Assembly (NCBI GenBank): GCA_024743315.1
Contig: JANSWU010000001.1
Coordinates: 124,001 to 188,000, forward strand
Direction: 5' to 3'
DNA length: 64,000 nt
DNA from: Hyphomonadaceae bacterium
GTDB taxonomy: Bacteria > Pseudomonadota > Alphaproteobacteria > Caulobacterales > Hyphomonadaceae
Shown here: positions 36,289 through 44,933 of the stretch, piece by piece
Numbering within the stretch: the first letter of the stretch is position 1
Layout of the letters: each line of letters begins with the position of its first letter
The notes under the pieces: model-generated
The model's input: the letters and a program-made list of their open reading frames with translations, nothing else
What the model was told of the DNA's origin: nothing
Database searches by the model: none
Position numbers and translations under genes: made by a program

Positions 36289-38067
36289 CTATTCGCCTTC
36301 CGATTCCAAAGCCAATGCGACGCCTTCGCGCCGGGGATCTGCCCCCCCAAGCAAACCATCCTCGGTCACCAGAATGACGTGAAGGCCTGAATTCTCGCCC
36401 CGGCGTTCCTGAACATTATAGCCTGCAGCCTTGAGCTCGTCTGCGACTTCCTGGCCACCCTCGCGGTCGACTTCGACCCCGACGGTTTCGCCGCGCGCAA
36501 TGATGTTTGGCAGCGCCACGGCCTCTTGTGGTGTATGATCCCAGGCCAGAACACCGATAATAGTCTTCGCCGTATATGCCACGATCGAGTTGCCGCCCGG
36601 CGACCCGGTGACCATTTTCACCTCGCCATCCTGATCAAAGATAATCGTTGGCGACATCGAGCTGCGCGGCCGTTTGCCGGGCCCGGGGGCGTTCGCCACG
36701 GGCAGATTGGCCTTACGCGGTTCGCGGGCAAAATCAGTCAGCTCATTGTTGAGCAAGAAACCATGCACCATGCGCGAATTGCCAAATGCGGCTTCGACAG
36801 TTGCGGTCATGGCCACAGCATTGCCATCGGCGTCAATGATCGAGAGATGGGTAGTGCCCGGGGCATCTTCCGTCGGATCCTGTCCCCACATGCCAACCAT
36901 CGGATTGCCACCCAGCGCCACACCTGGATCACCAGGGGTCGGCTTGGCGCCCGGCTCAAACACTTCTGTGGCGCGCACATCGAGATAGGCAGGATTGATC
37001 AGATCATCTGTCGGCACCTGCACGAAATCGGCATCGGCCACGTAATGATCACGGTCTGCATAAGCGAGCCGTTGGGCATCGACGAACGCCCTTACGAATT
37101 GCTCCGGCTCGGTCGCGCCTTCGGGCAAGAGCCGGTCATACAGACCGGCAATCGCATTTTGGGTGATCCCGCCAGAGCTCGGTGGCGGCGCTGAACAGAT
37201 CCTATAGTCCCGCCAGGCGCCGCATAAAGGCGGGCGCACTTTAACCTCGTAATTGGCAATGTCTTCGACGCTCATCGCGCCTGGGCGCGGCTCTTCGGCG
37301 ATCGCCGCGACAATCGCTTCCGGGATTTCGCCGGTGTAAAACGCCTCGATGCCTTCATTAGCGACCCGGCGCAGGGTTTCCGCATAATCCGGATTATCGC
37401 GGATCGCCCCTTCCGCCAGGGGCTCGCCATCGGGATAGAAATAGGCCGAGCTGACGGGGCGATCATCCAGGTCGACGAATTGGCGCAAACGCTCATTCGC
37501 CAACACACTGGCCAGGCGCGGGCTGACTTCAAAGCCAATTTCAGCCAGCGAGATCGCGGCATCAAAATTGCTCGCCCAATCGAGGCGGCCATGTGCATCA
37601 TGGGCGGTCTTGTACAAGGCAATTGCGCCTGGGACACCGGCTGATTTCCCGGATTGCCAGGCGGGGATGAAGCCCAGCACTTCGCCATCTTCGATAAACA
37701 GGTTCTCATCCGCCGCTGATGGCGCGGTTTCACGGCCATCATAGACAATGGTTTGATCTGAGGCGCGATCATAAACGACCATGAAGGCGCCGCCACCTAT
37801 GCCAGAGGATTGCGGCTCCACCAGACCAAGGACGGTGTGTACAGCGATTGCTGCGTCGACGGCATGCCCACCATTGCGCAGCACCTCGAGGCCGGCTTCG
37901 ACGGCACGCGGATCGGCAGCCGCCACCATCGCGCCTTTGGTCCAGTCTTCGGATTCCGCTTCGACCGGCGGCGGCGCAGCTTCCAACTCCGGAGGAGCGC
38001 TTTCCGGCTGACACGCCGAGAGAAGAACAGCCGACACTCCGGCCAACAGGATGGTTTTGACTGACAT
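36289..38067 (-). CDS. ggt: Gamma-glutamyltransferase (GGT), lipoprotein
   Basis: 592 aa. Lipoprotein signal AGVSAVLLSAC. The family landmark PQSSGIGGGAF is at 85-95, and the autocatalytic/catalytic Thr405 in APGTTHLS becomes the N-terminus of the small subunit. It transfers or hydrolyses gamma-glutamyl groups of glutathione and peptides in the periplasm. GGAG precedes the ATG. It lies on the same strand as, and 84 bp before, the M14 peptidase. Confidence 0.93.
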   Translation of the reverse strand: MSVKTILLAGVSAVLLSACQPESAPPELEAAPPPVEAESEDWTKGAMVAAADPRAVEAGLEVLRNGGHAVDAAIAVHTVLGLVEPQSSGIGGGAFMVVYDRASDQTIVYDGRETAPSAADENLFIEDGEVLGFIPAWQSGKSAGVPGAIALYKTAHDAHGRLDWASNFDAAISLAEIGFEVSPRLASVLANERLRQFVDLDDRPVSSAYFYPDGEPLAEGAIRDNPDYAETLRRVANEGIEAFYTGEIPEAIVAAIAEEPRPGAMSVEDIANYEVKVRPPLCGAWRDYRICSAPPPSSGGITQNAIAGLYDRLLPEGATEPEQFVRAFVDAQRLAYADRDHYVADADFVQVPTDDLINPAYLDVRATEVFEPGAKPTPGDPGVALGGNPMVGMWGQDPTEDAPGTTHLSIIDADGNAVAMTATVEAAFGNSRMVHGFLLNNELTDFAREPRKANLPVANAPGPGKRPRSSMSPTIIFDQDGEVKMVTGSPGGNSIVAYTAKTIIGVLAWDHTPQEAVALPNIIARGETVGVEVDREGGQEVADELKAAGYNVQERRGENSGLHVILVTEDGLLGGADPRREGVALALESEGE

Positions 38068-38140
38068 TCAATACAGCTCCGACTTGGCGAATTCTGTTGA
38101 GCACCGTAGAGCGGATGTCATTGACAGGAAAGGCCTTTCG

Positions 38141-39121
38141 ATGTCTCAGCCCGGCAACCAAAACCTGATTACGGATATTGCCGGGATTTCCATCGGCAAT
38201 GCCCATGATCCAGACGTGCAAACCGGAACAACGGTAATTCTATGCGATGAGCCATCAGTAGGCGCAGTTGCTGTCGCCGGTGGTGGTCCAGGCACGCGCG
38301 AAACGGATTTGCTGCCGTCGGACAAACTGGTCGAGCAAGTTCATGCCGTGGTCCTTTCTGGTGGCAGCGCATATGGCTTGGCCGCCGCGGACGGCGTCGC
38401 GGCAGAATTGGGTGCGCAAGGCCGTGGTTTCGGCCTTGTCGAGCGGCCGGGCGTGCCCAAGACGCCGATTGTCCCGGCGGCGATCCTGTATGACCTGGCC
38501 AATGGTGGGAATAAAGACTGGGGCACGGCCCCCCCCTATCAGGACTTGGGGCGCGCCGCCTTCCGCCAGGCGCAAAAAGGCAGCTTTACCCTCGGGCGCA
38601 GTGGTGCGGGCTATGGGGCGCGCGCGGGGCGCCATCGCGGTGGACTGGGATCCGCTTCGGTGATCACGAAGGATGGGCTCAGTGTTGGCGCCTTGGCCGC
38701 TGTGAACAGTTTTGGCTCTGTCTATATGCCCGGAACCGATGCTTTCTGGGCCTGGCCGTTTGAAATCGACGGAGAGTTTGGCGGGGCCCGTCCCGGGACT
38801 GAGTACCAGGCGGATGCGGAAGATTGGGGCGCGGCCAAGCAAAATCCGCAAATCGGTGAGAACACGACCATTGCCTGCATTGCCACGGATGTCGCGCTGA
38901 CACCGGGCCAGGCCAATCGTATCGCTCAAATGGCCCTGGCGGGTTTTGCCCGTGCCATTCGGCCGGTCTTTGCACCGTTTGATGGCGACGCTGTCTTTGT
39001 TCTGTCCACCGCGAAACGCCCGCTCCCGGGCCCGGAGGCATTGAGCCTGGCGCGCCTTGGGGAACTCGCCGCAAATACGCTGGCGCGCGCCATTGCCCGC
39101 GGCGTTCACGAAGCACAGTAA
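38141..39121 (+). CDS. P1-family (DmpA/NylC-like, S58) N-terminal nucleophile peptidase
   Basis: 326 aa. It begins LITDIAGISIGNAHD and contains TGTTVILCDEPSVGAV and GGGPGTRETDLL, the family landmarks. The ENTTIACIATDV segment (Asn241-Thr242) matches the autocleavage and nucleophile site of the NylC-type subgroup. Members are aminopeptidases or amide hydrolases acting on D-amino acid or omega-amino substrates. ATG 38141 is supported by AGGAAAGG; in-frame sequence upstream was excluded. It diverges from ggt. Confidence 0.85.
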   Translation: MSQPGNQNLITDIAGISIGNAHDPDVQTGTTVILCDEPSVGAVAVAGGGPGTRETDLLPSDKLVEQVHAVVLSGGSAYGLAAADGVAAELGAQGRGFGLVERPGVPKTPIVPAAILYDLANGGNKDWGTAPPYQDLGRAAFRQAQKGSFTLGRSGAGYGARAGRHRGGLGSASVITKDGLSVGALAAVNSFGSVYMPGTDAFWAWPFEIDGEFGGARPGTEYQADAEDWGAAKQNPQIGENTTIACIATDVALTPGQANRIAQMALAGFARAIRPVFAPFDGDAVFVLSTAKRPLPGPEALSLARLGELAANTLARAIARGVHEAQ

Positions 39122-39179
39122 TTTCCTGATATCAGGTGTTGCTTTCGCGCGGACCCGAGAGTATGTGTCCCGCTTCCGC

Positions 39180-39256
39180 GCTTCGGTAGCTCAGTTGGAT
39201 AGAGTACTTGGCTACGAACCAAGGGGTCGGGGGTTCGAATCCTCCCCGAAGCGCCA
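39180..39256 (+). tRNA. tRNA-Arg (anticodon ACG)
   Basis: 77 nt. Acceptor stem GCTTCGG pairs with CCGAAGC, discriminator G, and CCA is encoded. The D arm has AGCTCAGTTGGATAGAG, the anticodon stem-loop CTTGG-CTACGAA-CCAAG gives anticodon ACG, and the T arm GGGGG-TTCGAAT-CCTCC closes with one G-T pair. The A at position 34 would be read as inosine after deamination by TadA, decoding CGU, CGC and CGA. No integrase or attachment-site duplication is seen next to it. Confidence 0.97.
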
Positions 39257-39265
39257 TTATTTTCT

Positions 39266-39460
39266 CTAAATCAAAGCGGACGTGACAAGCCACGCCAAGC
39301 CAACCATGGCGCCCCCCGAAAGGGCGCCCAAGATCAACGCGAGCACCGCAGATGACGGATCGGTGTTCTGATCCGACTCGTCTGCGTAAACCGAGTCTTC
39401 CATCATCGGGTCTTCGATACGATCGTAGACCTGCGGATCATCCATCAGATTATGCGCCAT
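39266..39460 (-). CDS. Small acidic protein with C-terminal membrane helix
   Basis: 64 aa. MAHNLMDDPQVYDRIEDPMME opens an acidic cytoplasmic part, and the last 24 residues (LALILGALSGGAMVGLAWLV) form one membrane helix. AGGGG precedes ATG 39460; the open frame upstream to 39532 was excluded. Family not recognised. It lies just downstream of the tRNA on the opposite strand. Confidence 0.65.
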   Translation of the reverse strand: MAHNLMDDPQVYDRIEDPMMEDSVYADESDQNTDPSSAVLALILGALSGGAMVGLAWLVTSALI

Positions 39461-39641
39461 ATTACCCCTGCTTGTTTGAGTCTCCGTCACTGATCTTCGC
39501 GTAGCGGCAACCGTAGCGGGCTTGGGCCTCAAAGGTCATTATCCGAGCATCTCAGTCTCTCTTAAATGTCGAAAAGCAAAAAGCTTTTGGCCGCTGGTCA
39601 AGTCGCCGGCGAGCCCCTAGAGCTGAAGGCAGGGGAGAGAT

Positions 39642-40937
39642 ATGAGCGAAATTGCCGACGAGTTTGAAGCCGTTGCCATTGGTGACGATCATTTAACGCC
39701 CTGGTGGCGGGTGGCAGCGGTCGGCTCAATGGTCGCCTTCTCCTTGCCAACTTTCATCACCGGCCTCGAAGTCTATCAAGGCCTGTCCCCCTGGCAGACC
39801 GTCTGGGCACTGTTGATCGGCTCGCTTCTGATTTTTGCCATCGGCTCGGCCATGGGCGGGATCGGGGCGCAGACCCGGATGAGCTCTTACCTGCTGACGC
39901 GGATCGCCTTTGGCGACCATGGCGCCGGCGTGGTCAATCTTGCTTTCGCGATTTCGCTGCTCGGCTGGTTCGGGATCAATATCAACTTGTTCGCGGATGC
40001 CGTTTCCGGGCTCAGCACGACTTTGTTCGGGGGCTCACCCTCCAATCTCGTCCTGTCCCTGATCGCCGCGGCGTGCATGACGGGACTGACCTTTGCCGGA
40101 TTCAAGGCGATCAACCTGTTGGCGACGCTAATGGTGCCCGTGCTCGCTTTGGTGACCGTCATCCTGGCTTATAATGCGCTCACGCTGGAATCATTGCCGC
40201 AATTGATGGCGGCAGAGAAGGCGACCACGCTGAGCGTCGGGGAGGGTATTTCCGCGATTGTTGGCGCGATCATTATCGGGGCGATCATTCTGCCCGATAT
40301 TACCCGCTTCGTGCGGTCCTGGCGCGGCGCGCTTGGCGTGACCTTTATCTCTTATATGATCGTTCAACTGTTCGTCATGGCTGCGGCAAGCCTTGCCAGC
40401 GGCGCAACTGGGTCTGGCGACATATTGGAGATCATGTTGCAATTTGGATTGGGGCTGGGAGCCTTCATCATTGTGATCACCGGCAGCTGGGTTCTCAACG
40501 CGCTGAATCTTTACTCCACCGTCTTATCTATCAAAGCGACCTTTCCGAAGCTCAGCCAAACGCTTTTGATCATTGGATTGGGCGTGTTCGGCGCCGGTGC
40601 AGCGCTGCTCAACCTGCTCGATGTGTTTATTGAGTTCCTGATCTATTTGTCGATCATATTCATCCCGGTCGCTGGCGTCGTCATCGCGGACTATATCCTG
40701 GTCCGGCGCGCGCATTACCGGATCGAGTCCCTCGACCAGAATCGCAAGTTTGCGCCCAAAGCTTTCGGGGCCTGGGCGATTGGGGCCGTCGCCTCGCTGA
40801 TCATGTATTATTATCCAAGCCTGTCCCCAAGCGGCATTTCGGCGATTGATGCGATCGCCCTGACAGCTTTCAGCTATCTCGGCCTGGCCTGGACCGATCG
40901 CAGCCCCGCCCCTTCCACCCAGACGGCAGGAGATTAG
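39642..40937 (+). CDS. NCS1-family nucleobase/hydantoin-type permease
   Basis: 431 aa with about 12 membrane helices. The CodB-like N-terminus (WWRVAAVGSMVAFSLPTFITGLEVYQG) and SLLGWFGININLFADAVSGL are NCS1 landmarks. It imports cytosine, allantoin, hydantoin or a related cyclic amide with sodium or protons. The following gene begins 4 nt after the stop and encodes a hydantoinase/oxoprolinase, which points to a lactam or hydantoin substrate. AGGGGAG precedes the ATG. Confidence 0.88.
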   Translation: MSEIADEFEAVAIGDDHLTPWWRVAAVGSMVAFSLPTFITGLEVYQGLSPWQTVWALLIGSLLIFAIGSAMGGIGAQTRMSSYLLTRIAFGDHGAGVVNLAFAISLLGWFGININLFADAVSGLSTTLFGGSPSNLVLSLIAAACMTGLTFAGFKAINLLATLMVPVLALVTVILAYNALTLESLPQLMAAEKATTLSVGEGISAIVGAIIIGAIILPDITRFVRSWRGALGVTFISYMIVQLFVMAAASLASGATGSGDILEIMLQFGLGLGAFIIVITGSWVLNALNLYSTVLSIKATFPKLSQTLLIIGLGVFGAGAALLNLLDVFIEFLIYLSIIFIPVAGVVIADYILVRRAHYRIESLDQNRKFAPKAFGAWAIGAVASLIMYYYPSLSPSGISAIDAIALTAFSYLGLAWTDRSPAPSTQTAGD

Positions 40938-40941
40938 CAGG

Positions 40942-42501
40942 ATGCGGATCGGGATTGATGTCGGAGGCACACATACAGACGCGGTGATCATGGACGGCAA
41001 TCAGGTCATCACATCGACCAAAGTGCTGACCAGTGCTGATGTGATGGAAGGCGTCGCTAACGCGCTCGACACAATACTCAGCGATAGCGGTCTGCCCGTC
41101 TCCGCGATTGAGTCTGTAATGATCGGCACCACCCAGTTCACAAATGCCATCATTGAACGACGACAGCTGGCCCCAACCGGCGTGTTTCGGCTCAATCTGC
41201 CCTCCGGCCGCGGCCTCCCGCCAATGGTTGATTGGCCGGATGATATTGCCGAGGCCGTCGGGCGCCACACTTACACCTTGCATGGCGGCAAGCTCTATGA
41301 TGGCTGGCCGATTGCCGAGCTCGACCCGGATGAAATTGACCGCGCAATCCTCGATGCCAAAGCCAAGGGCTTGAAGAATTTCGCGATTTCTTCGGCCTTC
41401 TCGCCGATGGATCCGTCGCCAGAGGCATATGTTGAAGCCCGCCTGCGCGCCGCCATTCCCGAGGCCAAGATTACTTGCTCTCACAGTTTTGGCCGACTCG
41501 GGCTGATGGAGCGCGAGAATGCGGCGATCCTGAATGCGACGCTGCTCCACTTTGCTGAAACCGTGGTCTCTGCATTCCTGACGGCGCTGCGTACCCGCAA
41601 TCTCAGGTGCCCGGTCTTTATCAGTCAGAATGACGGCACTCTGATGAGCGCCGACTTTGTCAGTGCTTTTCCGGCTTTGACCTTCGCCTCAGGCCCGACC
41701 AATTCCCTGCGCGGCGCCATGCTGCTGACCGGCTTAGAAGAGGCGATTGTTGTCGACATTGGCGGCACGACCTCTGACATTGGCGTTCTACAAGGCGGAT
41801 TTCCGAGGGAATCCAATGCGGTCATTGAGGTGGGCGGCGTCCGGACCAATTTCCGGATGCCGGACATTCAGGCCATCGGACTCGGCGGTGGTAGTCTGGT
41901 CAGCGCTGATGGCGAGACAATCGGACCACAATCGGTGGGTCATCGCCTGACACAAGACGGTCTGATATTCGGGGGCAACACACTGACCGCGACCGACATT
42001 GTGGTGGCCAGCGGGCATCAGAAAATCGGCAATGCCGCAGCGGTTGCAGGCCTGCCCGAACATGTGGTCGAAACCGCCCGCAAGAACATGCTGACCATCC
42101 TCGATCGCGGCATTGATATGATGAAGCCCGGCGCGGTTCAGATGCCGGTCATCCTCGTCGGCGGCGGCTCGGTTCTGGTCACCGGGGACTTGACCGCCGC
42201 CAAGCAAGTTCATCGTCCCGAACATGCCGGTGTCGCAAATGCGATCGGCGCGGCCATCGCGCAAGTTGGCGGCGAGAGCGAAAAGATCGTGTCTTACCAA
42301 ACCCTGCCACGCGACGCTGCCATCGCAGAGCTGACGCAAGAAGCGAGAGACCGAGCCCTCGGCGCTGGCGCAGCGGCCGAAAGCCTTCGCACAGTCGATA
42401 TCGAAGAAACCGAAGTTCCTTACATGGGGCAGGATACGATGCGCCTACGCATCAAAGTGATTGGCGACCTCGCGGTTACATCAGCGGAGACTTCAGCATG
42501 A
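40942..42501 (+). CDS. Hydantoinase/oxoprolinase family protein (HyuA-like)
   Basis: 519 aa. Actin-like ATPase motifs DVGGTHTDAVI (N-terminus) and VVDIGGTTSDIGVL (about residue 270) mark the Hydant_A family. It would open a cyclic amide at the expense of ATP. The length is shorter than in fused oxoprolinases, and no HyuB subunit is encoded here; the DUF917 gene immediately downstream, overlapping by 4 nt (ATGA), takes that position. The two families commonly neighbour one another. Confidence 0.88.
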   Translation: MRIGIDVGGTHTDAVIMDGNQVITSTKVLTSADVMEGVANALDTILSDSGLPVSAIESVMIGTTQFTNAIIERRQLAPTGVFRLNLPSGRGLPPMVDWPDDIAEAVGRHTYTLHGGKLYDGWPIAELDPDEIDRAILDAKAKGLKNFAISSAFSPMDPSPEAYVEARLRAAIPEAKITCSHSFGRLGLMERENAAILNATLLHFAETVVSAFLTALRTRNLRCPVFISQNDGTLMSADFVSAFPALTFASGPTNSLRGAMLLTGLEEAIVVDIGGTTSDIGVLQGGFPRESNAVIEVGGVRTNFRMPDIQAIGLGGGSLVSADGETIGPQSVGHRLTQDGLIFGGNTLTATDIVVASGHQKIGNAAAVAGLPEHVVETARKNMLTILDRGIDMMKPGAVQMPVILVGGGSVLVTGDLTAAKQVHRPEHAGVANAIGAAIAQVGGESEKIVSYQTLPRDAAIAELTQEARDRALGAGAAAESLRTVDIEETEVPYMGQDTMRLRIKVIGDLAVTSAETSA

Positions 42502-43589
42502 AACTCGGCGCGGAGCATTTGGACGACCTCGCTTTAGGGTCAGTCTTTCTGGCCACGGGCGGGGGCGGAGACCCGCACGTTCCGAAATTGCTGACCAGTG
42601 AAGTGCTCAAGCGCTGTGGGTCGGTAGATCTGCTCCCGCCGGATCAATTGCCCGATGACGCGTTTGTTGCGGCCATCGGCAATGTCGGCGCCCCCACGGT
42701 GAGCCTTGAGCTGCTACCGTCCGATGATGAAGCCCTAATTGCACTGGAAGCCTTTGAAAAACAAATGGGACGCAAGCTCGATGCCGTGGTCTCGTTTGAA
42801 ATTGGCGGGGGCAATTCGCTGATCCCGATCATGGCAGCCGCCAGTCGCGGTATCCCAGTTGTCGATGGCGACGGCATGGGTCGTGCCCTGCCCGAAGCGC
42901 AGATGATGACCTATGCCATTTGCGGCATTCCTTCGACCCCGGCGCTCGCCTGCGATTATGCCAGCAATGTCACGCTGTTCACGACCAAAGGCACCGAGGT
43001 TTACGAACGGCACATTCGCGCCCTGGCAATGAGTTCAGGTGGCATGATCACAACGGTTGAACATGGCATGACCGGCGCCACGCTGCGCGATGCGATCATT
43101 CCCGGCACGGTCAGTTTCGCTTTGCAGCTTGGCACGCTCTTGCGCAAAAACCGGGGCCAGGCGCCAACCCTGGTCGCGCCATTGAAGGCGTTATTCCAAA
43201 ACTCGATCTATGGTGAGTGCCGTTTGATCCATACCGGGAAGGTGGTCGACAAATCGACTCGGATTGTCGGCGGCTTTGATGTCGGACGGACGGTCGTCGA
43301 AGGTTTCGAACCTGGCGACACCCCGGTCGAGATTGATATCAAGAACGAATACTTGCTGGCTCGCCGCGGCGATCGGGTGCTCGCTTCCGTGCCTGATCTG
43401 ATCGTCATCGTCGACTATGAAACCTCCGAACCGATCAATGCGGAACGCCTGCGCTATGGCCAGCGGATCGCCATCTTCGCGATTGGCTGTCCTGACTTCT
43501 ATCGCTCGCCAGATGCCCTAAAGGTCGTCAGTCCGCGGAATTTTGGCTTTGATTTGGACTATGTCCCACTGGAAACGTTGCCAAACTAG
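42498..43589 (+). CDS. DUF917 domain-containing protein
   Basis: 363 aa. The N-terminus LDDLALGSVFLATGGGGDPHV and the segment EIGGGNSLIPIMAAASRGIPVVDGDGMGRALPE are the family core. Members are often partners of hydantoinase subunit A and are sometimes annotated as a hydantoinase B-like or OsmC-unrelated protein; the biochemical role is unproven. It overlaps hyuA by 4 nt and is separated by 54 nt from an amidohydrolase. Confidence 0.9.
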   Translation: MKLGAEHLDDLALGSVFLATGGGGDPHVPKLLTSEVLKRCGSVDLLPPDQLPDDAFVAAIGNVGAPTVSLELLPSDDEALIALEAFEKQMGRKLDAVVSFEIGGGNSLIPIMAAASRGIPVVDGDGMGRALPEAQMMTYAICGIPSTPALACDYASNVTLFTTKGTEVYERHIRALAMSSGGMITTVEHGMTGATLRDAIIPGTVSFALQLGTLLRKNRGQAPTLVAPLKALFQNSIYGECRLIHTGKVVDKSTRIVGGFDVGRTVVEGFEPGDTPVEIDIKNEYLLARRGDRVLASVPDLIVIVDYETSEPINAERLRYGQRIAIFAIGCPDFYRSPDALKVVSPRNFGFDLDYVPLETLPN

Positions 43590-43643
43590 TTCCATGGCCT
43601 ATCCCTAGGGTCTACACGAATAAGTTGGGATTGGGAGCTCAGC

Positions 43644-44933
43644 ATGATCTTCAAGCGTCTATTCGCAGCCTTGCCGGCTGCTCTGTTGGCCGTTGGCCTG
43701 GCCAGCGCCGAGAGTGGAACCGTCCTGAAAGGGGCTGACATCATCGACGTCATCGATGGCAAGAAAGTGCGCAATCAAGTGGTCGCCATCGAGGATGGCA
43801 TCATCACCTATGTCGGCTCAGAGCGGCGTCTGCCCGATGGCGACTGGACAGAAATTGATCTGACCGGGACGACCCTGCTGCCGGGCCTGTCCGATAGCCA
43901 TGTTCATTTGACTTCCGGCGCCAACGTCCATGGTTTTCGCCGGCTGACACGCTCGACCGCGCGCGGAGCGATCAGCGGTGTGGTCAACTCGGAAATCACC
44001 CTCAAGGCTGGCTTCACGACGGTTCGCAATCTTGGCGCGCCGGGCTTTACAGACATCGACTTGATGAAGGCGATTGATGAGGGCGAGATTATCGGCCCGC
44101 GCATTATCGGCGCAGGACAATCGATCGGGATCACTGGTGGACATTGCGGCGACGCGACCCTGCTGCCCTACGAGGTGCAGCGGAAATCTGGCGGGCGCGC
44201 TGATGGACCCTGGGAAGTTCGCCAGAAAGTCCGCGAGAACAAGAAATATGGCGCCCGCGTCATCAAGTTCTGCGGCACCGGCGGCGTGCTGTCCCCGAAC
44301 ACATCGATCAATGCCCAGCAATATTCGCTTGAAGAAATGAAAGCGATTGTCGATGAAGCGAAGCTGCTCGACCTGAAAGTCGCGGTTCATGCCCATGGGC
44401 CGCGCGGCATTCAATCCGCGCTCGAAGCCGGCGTCGATTCGATCGAACATGCGAGCATGATCACCGATGAGAGTATTGCCCTCGCCGTCGAACAGGGAAC
44501 CTATCTGTCGATGGATATCTATGTCTCGGATTATATTCTGTCCGAGGGCGAAGCTGCGGGTATCCTGGAAGAGAATCTGGCCAAGGAACGGATGGTCGGC
44601 CGGGTCCAGCGCGAACGCTTCAAAGCCGCGTTTGAGGCCGGCGCGAACATGGCTTTTGGCAGCGATTCAGGGGTCTATCCGCACGGCACCAATGCGCGCC
44701 AATTCTCGAAAATGGTCGAATGGGGCATGTCTCCCATGCAGGCCATCCAGACCGCAACGATCAGCAATGCGACCTTGTTCGGGATCGAAGACGAAATCGG
44801 CTCGATCACAGTCGGCAAAGCCGCCGATATTATCGCAGTGAACGGCGATCCGCTGGCCGATATTCGGGAGCTTGAGGATGTCGACTTTGTGATGAAAGGC
44901 GGCGTCGTCTATCTCAACGAGTTCGAAAACTAA
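43644..44933 (+). CDS. Exported amidohydrolase (imidazolonepropionase-like / Xaa-Pro dipeptidase type)
   Basis: 429 aa. A signal peptide (RLFAALPAALLAVGLASA) is followed by a small beta-domain and a metal-dependent barrel. Zinc ligands are SHVHL, the Lys in ARVIKFCGTGG, VHAHG, EHASM and GSDSG. This set is that of the COG1228 subgroup that includes Caulobacter prolidase/carboxypeptidase enzymes acting on Xaa-Pro or Xaa-Arg dipeptides. It could serve the upstream hydantoinase cluster or peptide breakdown. Its stop is interlocked with the convergent TPR-sulfotransferase. Confidence 0.85.
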   Translation: MIFKRLFAALPAALLAVGLASAESGTVLKGADIIDVIDGKKVRNQVVAIEDGIITYVGSERRLPDGDWTEIDLTGTTLLPGLSDSHVHLTSGANVHGFRRLTRSTARGAISGVVNSEITLKAGFTTVRNLGAPGFTDIDLMKAIDEGEIIGPRIIGAGQSIGITGGHCGDATLLPYEVQRKSGGRADGPWEVRQKVRENKKYGARVIKFCGTGGVLSPNTSINAQQYSLEEMKAIVDEAKLLDLKVAVHAHGPRGIQSALEAGVDSIEHASMITDESIALAVEQGTYLSMDIYVSDYILSEGEAAGILEENLAKERMVGRVQRERFKAAFEAGANMAFGSDSGVYPHGTNARQFSKMVEWGMSPMQAIQTATISNATLFGIEDEIGSITVGKAADIIAVNGDPLADIRELEDVDFVMKGGVVYLNEFEN

